Below the pieces are notes generated by a model that had not been told where the DNA came from, made no database searches, and worked only from the letters and a program-made list of their open reading frames with translations. A stretch of 64,000 nucleotides of DNA from Sulfitobacter albidus (GTDB lineage Bacteria; Pseudomonadota; Alphaproteobacteria; Rhodobacterales; Rhodobacteraceae), in assembly GCF_018200035.1 (NCBI RefSeq), contig NZ_CP073581.1, positions 244,501 to 308,500 of the forward strand. Reading direction: 5' to 3'. Positions 46,999-55,763 of the stretch are shown in pieces; within the stretch, counting starts at the first letter, position 1; each line of letters starts with the position of its first letter. Position numbers and translations under genes: made by a program.

Positions 46999-47769
46999 CT
47001 AGGTCACGCGCCAGCGACGGCTGTGCGATTCCCAGCGTTGCAGCAGGCCGTATTCAATCGCCAGCATCACACCCACAAAGCTGAGCGCGTAGGCCATCAC
47101 GTATCCGGTCTCGAACAGCTGGAAATAAAGGTGGATCTGAAAGCCGACCCCGTCGGAGCGGCCCAGAAACTCGACAACCAGCACGATCTTCCAGATGATG
47201 GCGAGCCCGTTGCGCACAGCACCCGCGATATAGGGGGCCAGCTGCGGCGCGATGATGTGGCGCAGCCGCGCGGCGCGAGACATGCGAAACACCCGCGCCA
47301 TGTCCGCCACGCCGGGATCAAGCGCGCGCAACCCTTCGCGCAGGGTCACGGCGACCATCGCCGTCTTGTTGACCGCCACGGCGGTGATCGCCGCAACTTC
47401 GTTGAGCCCGATCCATAGATAGCACAGCACGATGACCACGAGTGCAGGCACGTTCAACAGCACCGTCACCCATGGTCCCAGCCAGCGATTGACCCATGGC
47501 ACCAGCCCCAGCGCCAGACCCAGCAACGCGCCCAGCCCGAATGCCAGCGCAAAGGCAAAGGCGACCCGCCGCAGGGTGGCCGCGATGTGGCGCAAAAGCT
47601 CTCCGCTCTGCGCCTCCAGCGTGGCGATGCGCCAGACCTCGGCGGGGCCGGGTAAAACGCTCGCGTCTGCCGTGATCCACGCGGCGCCTGCCCACAGGGC
47701 GACCAGCGCGGCAAGGGACACAAATACGACACTGACGGAAGAGGTATCACGGGCGCTCTGCATGCGCAT
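46999..47769 (-). CDS. Orphan ABC transporter permease (NitT/TauT/SsuC family)
   Basis: A 256-residue permease of the nitrate/taurine type: six hydrophobic stretches, VLPGPAEVWRIATL after the first helix, and the EAA-like loop DMARVFRMSRAARLRHIIAPQLAPYIAGAVRNGLA. No ATPase or binding protein is adjacent. A matching ATPase and binding protein without a permease lie 10 kb away at 57258-58827, and both loci carry the same control box. The start is ATG 47769 or 47763. It diverges from the NosR-like gene. Confidence 0.86.
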   Translation of the reverse strand: MRMQSARDTSSVSVVFVSLAALVALWAGAAWITADASVLPGPAEVWRIATLEAQSGELLRHIAATLRRVAFAFALAFGLGALLGLALGLVPWVNRWLGPWVTVLLNVPALVVIVLCYLWIGLNEVAAITAVAVNKTAMVAVTLREGLRALDPGVADMARVFRMSRAARLRHIIAPQLAPYIAGAVRNGLAIIWKIVLVVEFLGRSDGVGFQIHLYFQLFETGYVMAYALSFVGVMLAIEYGLLQRWESHSRRWRVT

Positions 47770-47816
47770 AATATTGCACGGTGAGGGCGCTTCCCCTAGG
47801 CGCAACCGCGGCCTTC

Positions 47817-47830
47817 GCGACTATGGTCGC
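47817..47830. promoter_or_regulatory. Xox-island box 1 (GCGACTATGGTCGC)
   Basis: A 14-bp near-palindrome between the divergent orphan permease and the NosR-like gene, 37 bases upstream of the latter's ATG. It matches the boxes in front of xoxG and xoxF. Proposed site of the LuxR-type regulator encoded at 61449. Confidence 0.6.
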
Positions 47831-47867
47831 ATAGAGCGGGGGGCAGGCCCGCGCCTACGATATTCCC

Positions 47868-49957
47868 ATGCGATTGCACCGCCTTTTAGCCGCGTTCTGT
47901 GCCCTATGCCTCTGCGCCACCGCGCTGGCGGCGGAGCTGTTGCCGCGCGAGACCATCGCGCCACTGATTGTCCCCCGATGGAGCTGGGCGAGCGGGTCAA
48001 CGATCAGGGCGTGTGGCAGTTGCTCAATTCCGGCGGTGCCGAGGCGGGTTACGTGCTTGAGACCGAACCGATGGCGCCGCTGCCCGGCTTTTCCGGTGCG
48101 CCGATCAACATGCTGGTGACGCTGGATCTGAACGGGCAGTTTCTGGACGTGAAACTGATTTCCCATAACGAGCCGATCTTTGTCTCCGGTCTGGGGCAGG
48201 CGCCCTTTCACAAGTTTTTCGAACAATATCGCGGCCATTCCATTCACGACAGCCTTGTTGTGGGCACACCCTACGGCGCGGGGTCGGACGGCAGCGCGCT
48301 GGTGTATCTGGATGGGGTGACCAAGGCGACGGCCTCCGTGCGCATCGCGCACGAGAGCCTGCTGGCGGCGGCTTTGCAGGTGGCGCGCGAGAAGATGGGC
48401 GGCGTGTCCGCAGGCCCGCCCGCCTACCCTGATCGCAGCGTGGATGAGGATTTGACGTGGGATGATCTGGTGGCGCAGGGGCTTGTCAGCCGAACGACGC
48501 TGTCGAACGCCGAAATCGACGCGCGCTTTGCCGATACCCTGTGGGAAGACGACGACCCAGAGGCCCAGGAATACCCCGACGAGACGTTTCTGGATTTCTG
48601 GATCGTCGATCTGGGGCCACCGTCGATTGCCCGCGCCGTCCTGTCGCCGTCGGGCTTTGATGAGCTGCAAAGCTTTATGGAGATCTCGACCTCGGACGAG
48701 CCGATCCTCGTGATCGAGACGGCGCGTCACGGACTGGTCACGGATGAATTCGTGCGCAATACCGCGCCCGATCTGCTGAGCATGGAGCAGGGCGGGTTTC
48801 CCATCGCCATGCGGGATTCGGACATCTTTGTCGAGCTGAACGATGCCCTGCCGGAAGAGTTGCACGACGGCGCCTCGCTGATCCTGCGCACCGACCGACG
48901 GCTGGGGTTCGATCCGGCGTCGGAGTGGACGATGAACGTCAAGACGTTGCGCGAACACGGCATGTTCCAACCCGAGATCGGCTCCGCCGAGGTGGCCATC
49001 AATCACAGCACCGACGCGCGATTCTTTGCCCGTCCGGAGGTCATCAAACCCTCGCCGCCGTGGCTTGACGCGCTGCGCAACCGCGCGGGCGATCTGGCGG
49101 TGCTGGGCGTGTTCCTTGTGGGGCTGATCGCGGTGCTGGGCCTCAGCCTCAACCGTTTGGCAGGGCACCGGCACTATACGCCGATCCGTTTGGGGATCCT
49201 TGCGTTTGTCGTGGGCTTCATCGGCTGGTGGGGGCAGGGGCAGCTGTCGATCGCCACACCACTGGGCGTGACGCGCACGCTGGCCGAGGGCGGCAGCCTT
49301 GCGTTTCTGCTCTACGATCCGTTTTCGCTGGCGATCTGGGGGGTGACAATCCTGGGGTTCGTGCTTTGGGGGCGGGGGCTGTTTTGCGGCTGGCTGTGCC
49401 CCTTTGGCGCGATGCAGGAGTTTGCGCATCATATCGGGCGCTTGCTCCGGCTGCCGCAGATTGACGTGTCGGATGTTTGGGATGACCGGCTCAAGTGGCT
49501 CAAATACGGGGTGCTGCTGGTGCTCTTGGTGGTGCTTTTCACCGCGCCCGCGCGGCTGGACAAGGCCATCGAGGTGGAGCCGTTCAAGACTGCGATCACC
49601 ACATTCTTCATCCGCGAATGGTACTACGTCGCCTATGCCGTCGGGCTGCTGCTGTCGTCGATGGTTCTGTTCAAGGGGTTCTGCCGCTATGTCTGCCCGC
49701 TGGGCGCGGTCATGGCGATCGGCGGGCTCATTCGCACGCGCAAATGGATCGACCGGCGCGGGGAATGCGGATCGCCCTGTCAGCTGTGCAAGGTGAAATG
49801 CGCCTATGGCGCCATCGCGAAATCTGGAGAGATTCAGTACTCCGAATGCTTTGGCTGCCTCGACTGCGTGACGATCCACGACGACGACACGCAATGCGTG
49901 CCCTTGATTATCAAGGCGCGTCGGGGTCGCAATCTTCATGGGGTGGCCGCCGAATGA
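47868..49957 (+). CDS. NosR/NirI-like flavo-polyferredoxin membrane protein (apparent -1 frameshift)
   Basis: About 696 residues when restored. It starts with a signal peptide (MRLHRLLAAFCALCLCATALAA), followed by a periplasmic FMN-binding domain with LDGVTKATASVRI, a divergent form of the covalent flavin-Thr motif. Membrane helices come next, with two cytoplasmic polyferredoxin motifs CGWLCPFGAMQE and CRYVCPLGAVMA, then CGSPCQLCKVKCAYGAIA and CFGCLDC 4Fe-4S sites. The frame breaks at the C run 47972-47976 (five C; six would join PLIVP to PMELGERV). It can carry electrons between quinone and periplasm. No nos genes are present, so a role in the XoxF system is more likely than N2O reduction. 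Confidence 0.85.
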
Positions 49958-50828
49958 ACCTTTCGCGCCGCCGTTTCCTGAGCATTGCCGCCGCCAGCAC
50001 GCTGGCGCCCGCCGCACATGCGGCCCCGCTGCGCTGGCACGGCCGCGCGCTGGGCGCGGATGTAGAGATCAGCCTGCGCGGTGCGCGCGGGATGGAGACG
50101 CGCGTTCTGGACGAGGTGCGCGGGGCGCTGCGCCGGGTCGAGGCGGCGTTCAACCTTTATGATCCGGCGTCCGAACTGTCGCGGCTCAATGCGGCAGGGC
50201 GGTTGCAAACCCCCTCGCCGGTGTTTCGCACACTGTTGGGTCGTGCCGCAGAGATCCACAAAGGCACCGCCGGACTTTTTGACCCGACAGTGCAACCGCT
50301 CTGGCGCGCGCTGGCCGAAGGGCGTGATCCGGCCCGCGCGCGCGCAGCACTGGGGTGGGAGCGGGTCGGGATGATGCCGGGGGTCACGCTGGACGCCGGA
50401 CAGGCGCTGACCTTCAACGGGATCGCGCAGGGGTTTGCGACCGATCTGGTGAGCGGGATCCTCGCCCGGCACGGGTTCACCGAGACGCTCATCAATATCG
50501 GGGAGCATCGCGGCAGGGGCGCCCCATGGACCTTGGCCTTGAACGATCCCGTGCACGGCACGCTGGGACAGCGCACCTTGCGCGACCACGCGATCGCTAC
50601 CTCCAGCCCCGCGGCGACACCCTTGGCCGGGGCGGGCACATCCTGCACGGGCTGCGCGCCCCTCGCTGGTCAAGCGTCAGCGTCGAGGCGCGCGATGCGA
50701 CCACGGCGGACGGCTATGCAACCGCGATGGTGCTGGCATCGCGCGCGGAAATAGTGCGGATGAAGGCACAGGCGGGATTGATCCGGGTGACGCTGGTGGA
50801 CGCTGTCGGCAACCTCACGACGCTGTGA
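49954..50828 (+). CDS. apbE: FAD:protein FMN transferase (ApbE family), Tat-type signal (apparent -1 frameshift)
   Basis: About 291 residues when restored. The N-terminus MNLSRRRFLSIAAASTLAPAAHA is a twin-arginine signal. The ApbE fold follows: EAAFNLYDPASELSRLNA, GLFDPTVQPLWRA, FNGIAQGFATDLV, and after the break GRGGHILHGLRAP and DGYATAMVLASRAE. The frame is lost at the C run 50607-50610; a fifth C gives ATSSPRGDTLGRGGHILHG. ApbE attaches FMN to a Thr of flavoproteins such as NosR and RnfG. The overlap with the NosR-like gene (ATGA) makes that protein its obvious target. Confidence 0.88.
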
Positions 50829-50830
50829 CG

Positions 50831-50856
50831 AAAAAAGCCCCCATCAAGGGGGCTTT
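50831..50856. terminator. Bidirectional terminator between apbE and CoxG-like gene
   Basis: AAAGCCCCC (50834-50842) pairs with GGGGGCTTT (50848-50856) around ATCAA. The A-run before and the T-run after the stem serve both convergent genes. Confidence 0.9.
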
Positions 50857-50877
50857 GCGCGGCGCGGTGTTGGCCTC

Positions 50878-51405
50878 CTAGCCCTTGACGAGCTTGTTGA
50901 ACCACCCTTTTTTCTTGGTCTCACCGGTTTCCGTTTCAACCACCTCGTCGGCTTCTTCGGGGGCCGGCGCGCCCACGGCGTCCTGAAAGTTGGAAAAGAA
51001 TTGATCTGCCATTTTCTTGGCAAAGCCGTCGATAATGCGGCTGCCCAGCTGGGCCAGCTTGCCGCCTACTTTCGCCTCTACATCGTAGTGCAGAATGGTC
51101 TTGTCGCCTTCCGCCTCAAGGCGCACGTCCGCACCGCCCTTGGCGAAGCCCGCGGCACCGCCCTTGCCCTCACCGGTGATGGTGATGCTTTCGGGCGGGT
51201 TCATCTCGCTCAGCTGCACGGCGCCCTTGAATGTCGCTTTGACCGGGCCGACCTTTTGCACGACCGTCGCCTCGAACCCATCCTCGGGTGATCCTGACAT
51301 CTCCTGACAGCCTGGCACGCAGGCCATCAGCACCTCGGGGTTGAGCAGCGCGGCATAGACGGTCTCGCGGTCGGCGTTGATGGTTTTCTGGTCGCTAAGC
51401 TTCAT
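50878..51405 (-). CDS. CoxG-like SRPBCC family protein
   Basis: A 175-residue protein of the 'carbon monoxide dehydrogenase subunit G' family: MKLSDQKTINADRETVYAALLNPEVLMACVPGC, VGPVKATFKGAVQLSE, GGKLAQLGSRIIDGFAKKMADQFFSNF. The C-terminal tail is acidic and ends KKKGWFNKLVKG, a possible membrane anchor. It follows xoxJ by 15 bases, so it is the third gene of the xoxG-xoxJ operon. No CO dehydrogenase genes are seen. In other systems CoxG recruits or matures a redox enzyme at the membrane. Confidence 0.87.
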   Translation of the reverse strand: MKLSDQKTINADRETVYAALLNPEVLMACVPGCQEMSGSPEDGFEATVVQKVGPVKATFKGAVQLSEMNPPESITITGEGKGGAAGFAKGGADVRLEAEGDKTILHYDVEAKVGGKLAQLGSRIIDGFAKKMADQFFSNFQDAVGAPAPEEADEVVETETGETKKKGWFNKLVKG

Positions 51406-51420
51406 GGCGTTGGTCCTTTG

Positions 51421-52326
51421 TCAGCGCTCGGGCGGCTGGTGGGTCAGCCCGTAGCTTTCATAGATGGCCGAGATACGCCCGTCCTGCAAGGCAGCATAGA
51501 TCGCGTCGTCGACCGTGTAGGCAAGCGGACGGTAGAGAAAACTGATGCCAACCCCCAGCGTCCATTCGCTTAATGCAAAGCCCGGCAGCGGCGGGCTGTG
51601 CACGTCGGTGGCGTCGGTCAGCCCGTATTCGATTTGCGCAAGCGGACCCATGACGGCCTTGACGGTGCCATCGTTCAGGGCCTGCATGGCGCCACGCATG
51701 TCGGGGTATCGCTGCATCTTGCCGCTCAGCTGACCGCCGGGGAAGGCGGAAAGATAGAAATCCGCGATCGAGTCGTTCTCGACCGCGACGGTGTCAAAGC
51801 GGAAGTAGGCCGGCACCGGTTTCTCGTCGGGGTAGGCGGCGGTGCTGTAGCCGATCGCAATGCTTTCGGCGGCGTATTGGCCCGTGAACACGACCTGTTC
51901 CGTCCGGCATTTGAACGCGCTGTCGTAGGGCACGCGCATCATCACGTTCGCGATGCGTCCGCCGATCAACGCCCCTTTCCAGATGTTGTTGCGCAGATCC
52001 GCGTCAAGGTTTTCGCCGGCGGCGACAAAGTTGAACCTTGCCTCGACGCCGATATCTTCTGCAATCAAGCGCGCGATGTCGACGTCCACGCCGCGCGGCT
52101 TGCCCGCCTCTTGCCAACTGTAGGGCGGATAGTCTTCGTAGACGGCAAAGAGCATGTGCCCCTGATCAATGATCTGGTCGAGCTCCTGACCGACGATGTC
52201 GCGGCTGGTGTTCTGCGGGCGCTCCTGCGGGACGTAATCGGCACAGGGATCTGCCGCATGGGCCTGCCCCGCAAGGGACAGACCCATGACCAGGGAGAGT
52301 GCAGTCGCCGTCAGCCGCACGATCAA
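51421..52326 (-). CDS. xoxJ: XoxJ/MoxJ, quinoprotein dehydrogenase-associated periplasmic binding protein
   Basis: A 301-residue family 3-type binding protein with signal peptide (VMGLSLAGQAHA) and Cys in DPCADYVP. It has AVYEDYPPYSWQEAGKPRGVDVDIARLI and a second domain with NDGTVKAVMGPLAQIEYGL. XoxJ proteins belong to the methanol dehydrogenase system and are thought to help activate XoxF or its cytochrome rather than to transport. It overlaps xoxG by four bases. Confidence 0.88.
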   Translation of the reverse strand: MIVRLTATALSLVMGLSLAGQAHAADPCADYVPQERPQNTSRDIVGQELDQIIDQGHMLFAVYEDYPPYSWQEAGKPRGVDVDIARLIAEDIGVEARFNFVAAGENLDADLRNNIWKGALIGGRIANVMMRVPYDSAFKCRTEQVVFTGQYAAESIAIGYSTAAYPDEKPVPAYFRFDTVAVENDSIADFYLSAFPGGQLSGKMQRYPDMRGAMQALNDGTVKAVMGPLAQIEYGLTDATDVHSPPLPGFALSEWTLGVGISFLYRPLAYTVDDAIYAALQDGRISAIYESYGLTHQPPER

Positions 52327-53021
52327 TTCGCGGCAGACAGGCCGATGGTCAGGGCCTCGGCGGCGGATTTATAGCCGTCTGGCGTCCCGTCGATGGTATT
52401 TGCCGCGCGGAACGCCACGCTGTCGGCGACGGGTGCGCCCGAGAGCGTTTCGATCCCGCCGGCGATCTCGCTCAACCGCGCCTTGAGCGCGTCCGGGTCG
52501 GCCCCCGCAGTGTCGCTGGCGTAGCCGTCAAGCTGGTCGCGCAGCGCCTTCAACTCGTCCGACACCTCGTCCATCGCCTCGGTGTCGGGACGGGTTTCGA
52601 TATAGGTCCGGATTGCCCAGGCGGCTTCCTGTCCCAAAAGCTCGCCAAAGGCGGGCATCTTTGTGGTGCCGTTCTGGGTGTAGCCGTGGATGTAGCGCTC
52701 CATATACCATTCATCGCCGTATTCTTCGGCCTCGAGATAGCGCAGATCGGGGGCCAGCCCGCCCGAGACGACCTCCAGCCCGTGGCAGCGCGCGCAGTTC
52801 TGGTTGTAGCCCGAGGCACCGATTTCGATCGCGGTTTGCCAGACCTCGTCGCCGACGGCGGCAGCGCGATAGGGGTTTTCGATCAGCCACTCATCGCCTA
52901 GGGCGGGCAATCCGGTCGTATCGACCGCCTGCGGTGTGACATCGCCGTGGGCAAAGGCAAAGGTGCCGATCGCCAGGCCAAGGGTGGCGCCTGCGGCGGT
53001 GGTGAGAAGTGTCTTGTTCAT
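52323..53021 (-). CDS. xoxG: Cytochrome c, XoxG/MoxG-like electron acceptor of methanol dehydrogenase
   Basis: A 232-residue periplasmic c-type cytochrome. A signal peptide (AIGTFAFA) is followed by PNLG-like start region, one haem site NQNCARCHGLEVVSGG and the distal Met in TTKMPAFGELLGQE. After the haem domain comes a helical tail of about 80 residues (DEVSDELKALRDQLDG onward). It takes electrons from the PQQ of XoxF and passes them on to the oxidase chain. It is the first gene of the xoxG-xoxJ-coxG-like operon and diverges from the ABC binding protein at 53198. Confidence 0.9.
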   Translation of the reverse strand: MNKTLLTTAAGATLGLAIGTFAFAHGDVTPQAVDTTGLPALGDEWLIENPYRAAAVGDEVWQTAIEIGASGYNQNCARCHGLEVVSGGLAPDLRYLEAEEYGDEWYMERYIHGYTQNGTTKMPAFGELLGQEAAWAIRTYIETRPDTEAMDEVSDELKALRDQLDGYASDTAGADPDALKARLSEIAGGIETLSGAPVADSVAFRAANTIDGTPDGYKSAAEALTIGLSAAN

Positions 53022-53085
53022 GGCGGTCTCCTGCGGTGGGCCGGTGGTTGATCCCTTTCTATGTGGCGCGCCGCAGGTCGGCTAT

Positions 53086-53099
53086 GCGACTTTGGTTTC
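53086..53099. promoter_or_regulatory. Xox-island box 2 (GCGACTTTGGTTTC)
   Basis: A variant of the 14-bp box in the xoxG/binding-protein divergent region, 64 bases upstream of the xoxG ATG. The core GCGACTTTGGTT is the same as in the box upstream of xoxF at 59416. Confidence 0.55.
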
Positions 53100-53128
53100 A
53101 CCCCTGCGCCCACGCGTGGCTCTCAAGG

Positions 53129-53142
53129 GCGACCATGGTCGT
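53129..53142. promoter_or_regulatory. Xox-island box 3 (GCGACCATGGTCGT)
   Basis: Contains the perfect 12-bp palindrome CGACCATGGTCG in the same divergent region, 55 bases upstream of the ATG at 53198. Nearly identical to box 1. Confidence 0.6.
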
Positions 53143-53197
53143 ATTCGCGTGGTTTGAAGCGGATTGATAGGGTGTCCGACAGGGAGGAGCGTCAGGG

Positions 53198-54358
53198 ATG
53201 TTGCGAGCCGCAATTTGCGTGATTTATCTTGGATTTGCGGGGGCTGGCGCCGCGCAGATCACGCTTGAGATCGCGCATCTCAAGGTCGATCAGCCGCAGC
53301 CGCCAACGCTCAGCAATCTGGACCCGGTGCCAGAGGATCGCGGCCTTGCCGGCGCATTGACGGGATTGGCCGACAACAACACGACCGGCAAGTTTCTGGG
53401 CCAGACCTATACGCTGCACACCGAGCGTGTGGGCGAGGGCGAGGATGGCGTGGCCGCTGCGGCGACGCTGCTGGACACACATCGCTACCTGCTCATCGAC
53501 GCCGCCCCGCAGGTGATGTTGCAGATTGCCGATCTGCCGGAGGCGGAGGGCGCGATCCTATTCAACATCTCTTCTGGAGCGGGCAGCCTGCGGGATGTCG
53601 AATGCCGCGCGAACCTTTTGCACACCGCCGCGTCGGACGCGATGCGCACGGATGCGCTGGCGCAGGTATTCGTGCAAAAGCGCTGGCGCGATCTGGTGAT
53701 GATCACCGGCACCTACCCGCAGGATGTGGCCTACGCCGAGGCGATGCGGCGCTCTCTGGCGAAATTCGGACTGGATCTGGAGGCGGAAAAGGAATGGGCG
53801 TTCGATGCCGACATGCGCCGCAACGCCGCGCAGGAGGTGCCGCTGTTCACGCAGGAATTCGGCGATTACGACGCGATGATCCTCGCCGATGAGGTCAATG
53901 ATTTTGGACGCTATGTTCTCTACAATACATGGGCCGCACGCCCGGTTACGGGGTCCGAAGGGCTCAGCGCCGTGGGATGGAGCCCGGTTGTCGAGCAATG
54001 GGGCGCCGCGCAGTTGCAAAGCCGCTTTACCGACGCCCACGGGCGCGACATGACCTCCGATGACTACGCCGCCTGGGCCGCCGTGCGCACGCTGGGCGAG
54101 GCGGTGACGCGCACCGGCGCCGATGATCCGGCAAGCCTGCGCGATTACATCTTTTCCGACGCGTTCGAGCTGGCGGGCTTCAAGGGCCGCCCGCTCACCT
54201 ACCGCGCGTGGAACGGCCAGCTGCGTCAGCCGATTTCGGTCGTGCACCCGCGCGCGCTGGTCGCCTCCGCCCCGTTGGAGGGGTTTTTGCACCGCGTCAA
54301 CGAACTTGACACCCTGGGGCTGGACGCGCCCGAAAGCACCTGTGAGGCCTTTGAATGA
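53198..54358 (+). CDS. ABC substrate-binding protein of the PQQ-dependent alcohol dehydrogenase system
   Basis: A 386-residue Leu/Ile/Val-type periplasmic binding protein with signal peptide (FAGAGAAQ). It has the family start ITLEIAHLKVDQPQPPTLSNLDPVPEDRGLAGA, shown here as the typical opening, then LIDAAPQVMLQIAD and DLVMITGTYPQDVAYAEAMRRSLAKFG. This family is found only beside PQQ alcohol dehydrogenases, where it goes with an ABC-2 exporter rather than an importer. GGGAGGAG lies upstream of the ATG. It overlaps the beta-propeller gene by four bases. Confidence 0.88.
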   Translation: MLRAAICVIYLGFAGAGAAQITLEIAHLKVDQPQPPTLSNLDPVPEDRGLAGALTGLADNNTTGKFLGQTYTLHTERVGEGEDGVAAAATLLDTHRYLLIDAAPQVMLQIADLPEAEGAILFNISSGAGSLRDVECRANLLHTAASDAMRTDALAQVFVQKRWRDLVMITGTYPQDVAYAEAMRRSLAKFGLDLEAEKEWAFDADMRRNAAQEVPLFTQEFGDYDAMILADEVNDFGRYVLYNTWAARPVTGSEGLSAVGWSPVVEQWGAAQLQSRFTDAHGRDMTSDDYAAWAAVRTLGEAVTRTGADDPASLRDYIFSDAFELAGFKGRPLTYRAWNGQLRQPISVVHPRALVASAPLEGFLHRVNELDTLGLDAPESTCEAFE

Positions 54359-55317
54359 AACACCTTCTGATTGCTGCCCTGCTCAGCGCGCCTGCATTGG
54401 CCGCCGCGGATGAAATCTGGGTGACCAACGAAAAAGACGACAGCGTCAGCGTCATCGACGTCGAAACGCTGGAGGTCGTGGCGACCTATCCCACCGGAGA
54501 GCGCCCGCGCGGCATCACGTTTTCAAAGGATTATTCGGTCCTCTACATCTGCGCGTCCGACAGCGATGCCGTGCAGGTGATGGACCCTGCGACGGGCAAG
54601 ATCCTGCACGATCTGCCCTCCGGCGAGGACCCCGAGCAATTCGTGCTGCACCCCGACGACCGTCACCTCTATATCGCCAATGAGGACGATGCGATCACCA
54701 CCGTGGTCGACACGCAGACCCGCAAGGTGGTGGCGCAGATCGACGTGGGCGTGGAGCCCGAGGGCATGGCCGTCTCCCCCGATGGCAAGATCGCGATCAC
54801 CACCTCCGAGACGACGAATATGGCCCACTGGATCGACACGGAAACGCAAGCGCTGTTTGCCAATACGCTGGTCGACAGCCGCCCGCGCCACGCCGAATTC
54901 ATCAAGGACGGCGCGGAGATGTGGGTGAGCTCGGAAATCGGCGGCACGATCACCGTGTTCGACACCGCCACCCAGACCGAGAAGGGCAAGATCAGCTTTG
55001 AGGTGCAGGGCGTGCACCCAGACCGGGTGCAGCCCGTCGGATTTGAATTCACCGCCGGTGATACCCACGCCTTTGTGGCGCTTGGCCCCTCGAACCACGT
55101 GGCGGTCGTCAACACCGATACGCTGGAGGTCGAGGAGTATATCCTCGTCGGGCGCCGTGTCTGGCACATGGATTTCAACGCCGACCGCTCGCTGCTGTTC
55201 ACCACGAACGGGGTTTCCGGCGATGTGACCGTGATAGACGTGGCCAAGCGCGAGGCCATCAAATCCATCAAGGTGGGCCGCTTCCCCTGGGGTGCCGCCT
55301 TCCGCCCTACCAACTGA
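54355..55317 (+). CDS. PQQ-dependent catabolism-associated beta-propeller protein (YVTN repeats)
   Basis: A 320-residue periplasmic protein with signal peptide (LLSAPALAAA) and seven or so YVTN-type blades, for example IWVTNEKDDSVSVIDVETLEVVATYPTG, LYIANEDDAITTVVDTQTRKVVAQI and LLFTTNGVSGDVTVIDVAKREAIKSI. It belongs to a family linked to PQQ alcohol oxidation clusters. Its job is not known; a scaffold or cofactor-handling role is possible. Confidence 0.88.
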   Translation: MKHLLIAALLSAPALAAADEIWVTNEKDDSVSVIDVETLEVVATYPTGERPRGITFSKDYSVLYICASDSDAVQVMDPATGKILHDLPSGEDPEQFVLHPDDRHLYIANEDDAITTVVDTQTRKVVAQIDVGVEPEGMAVSPDGKIAITTSETTNMAHWIDTETQALFANTLVDSRPRHAEFIKDGAEMWVSSEIGGTITVFDTATQTEKGKISFEVQGVHPDRVQPVGFEFTAGDTHAFVALGPSNHVAVVNTDTLEVEEYILVGRRVWHMDFNADRSLLFTTNGVSGDVTVIDVAKREAIKSIKVGRFPWGAAFRPTN

Positions 55318-55331
55318 GCCGAGGACTTCCG

Positions 55332-55763
55332 ATGAAATACCTGATTGCCGCCCTGCTGATCGCCGCCGCCCCCGCCACCGCGCAGGATAAACCGACCTAC
55401 GGCGCCGCGGGCATCCTTGGCGGCTCGAACAAGGAAGATCTGCCGCCGATCATACTGTCAGCCGGGGCGCCGATCTCGGAGGGGCCGTGGGAGCTGCAAT
55501 CGGGCACCTACTACGAATTCGAAATCCAGGGGGATGGCAGCCAGGAACTGGCCCTTGTCGGCCCCGAATTCTTCCGCGCGATCTGGATCGACGAGATCGT
55601 TGTGGAGGGGTTGGAGATCCGCCCGCTTGGTCTCGATTCTGTCGAATTCGACGAGGCGGGCGAGATGGAGATCGGATTCGTCGCGATCAAACCCGGTGCG
55701 TACTACATGAAGGTGCCTGGCACCTCGGGGGAGACCCAGCGGATCGAAATCACCATCCGATGA
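55332..55763 (+). CDS. Small periplasmic protein of unknown function in the xox island
   Basis: A 143-residue protein with a signal peptide (MKYLIAALLIAAAPATA). The mature part is acidic and beta-rich: YYEFEIQGDGSQELALVGPEFFRAIWIDEI, then VEFDEAGEMEIGFVAIKPGAYYMKVPG. The layout recalls a cupredoxin-like fold, but no His-Cys-Met copper site is evident. It sits between the beta-propeller gene and the ABC ATPase and overlaps the latter by four bases. Confidence 0.72.
   Translation: MKYLIAALLIAAAPATAQDKPTYGAAGILGGSNKEDLPPIILSAGAPISEGPWELQSGTYYEFEIQGDGSQELALVGPEFFRAIWIDEIVVEGLEIRPLGLDSVEFDEAGEMEIGFVAIKPGAYYMKVPGTSGETQRIEITIR

Noticed and set aside
47868..49957. Evidence for denitrification (NosR)
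   Set aside because: No nosZ, nosD, nosF, nosY or nosL is found in the window. The protein shares its layout with NosR, but its setting is a PQQ dehydrogenase island.
50878..51405. CO dehydrogenase locus because of the CoxG-like gene
   Set aside because: No large, medium or small CODH subunits are present. The family is broad, and the gene belongs to the xoxG-xoxJ transcript.
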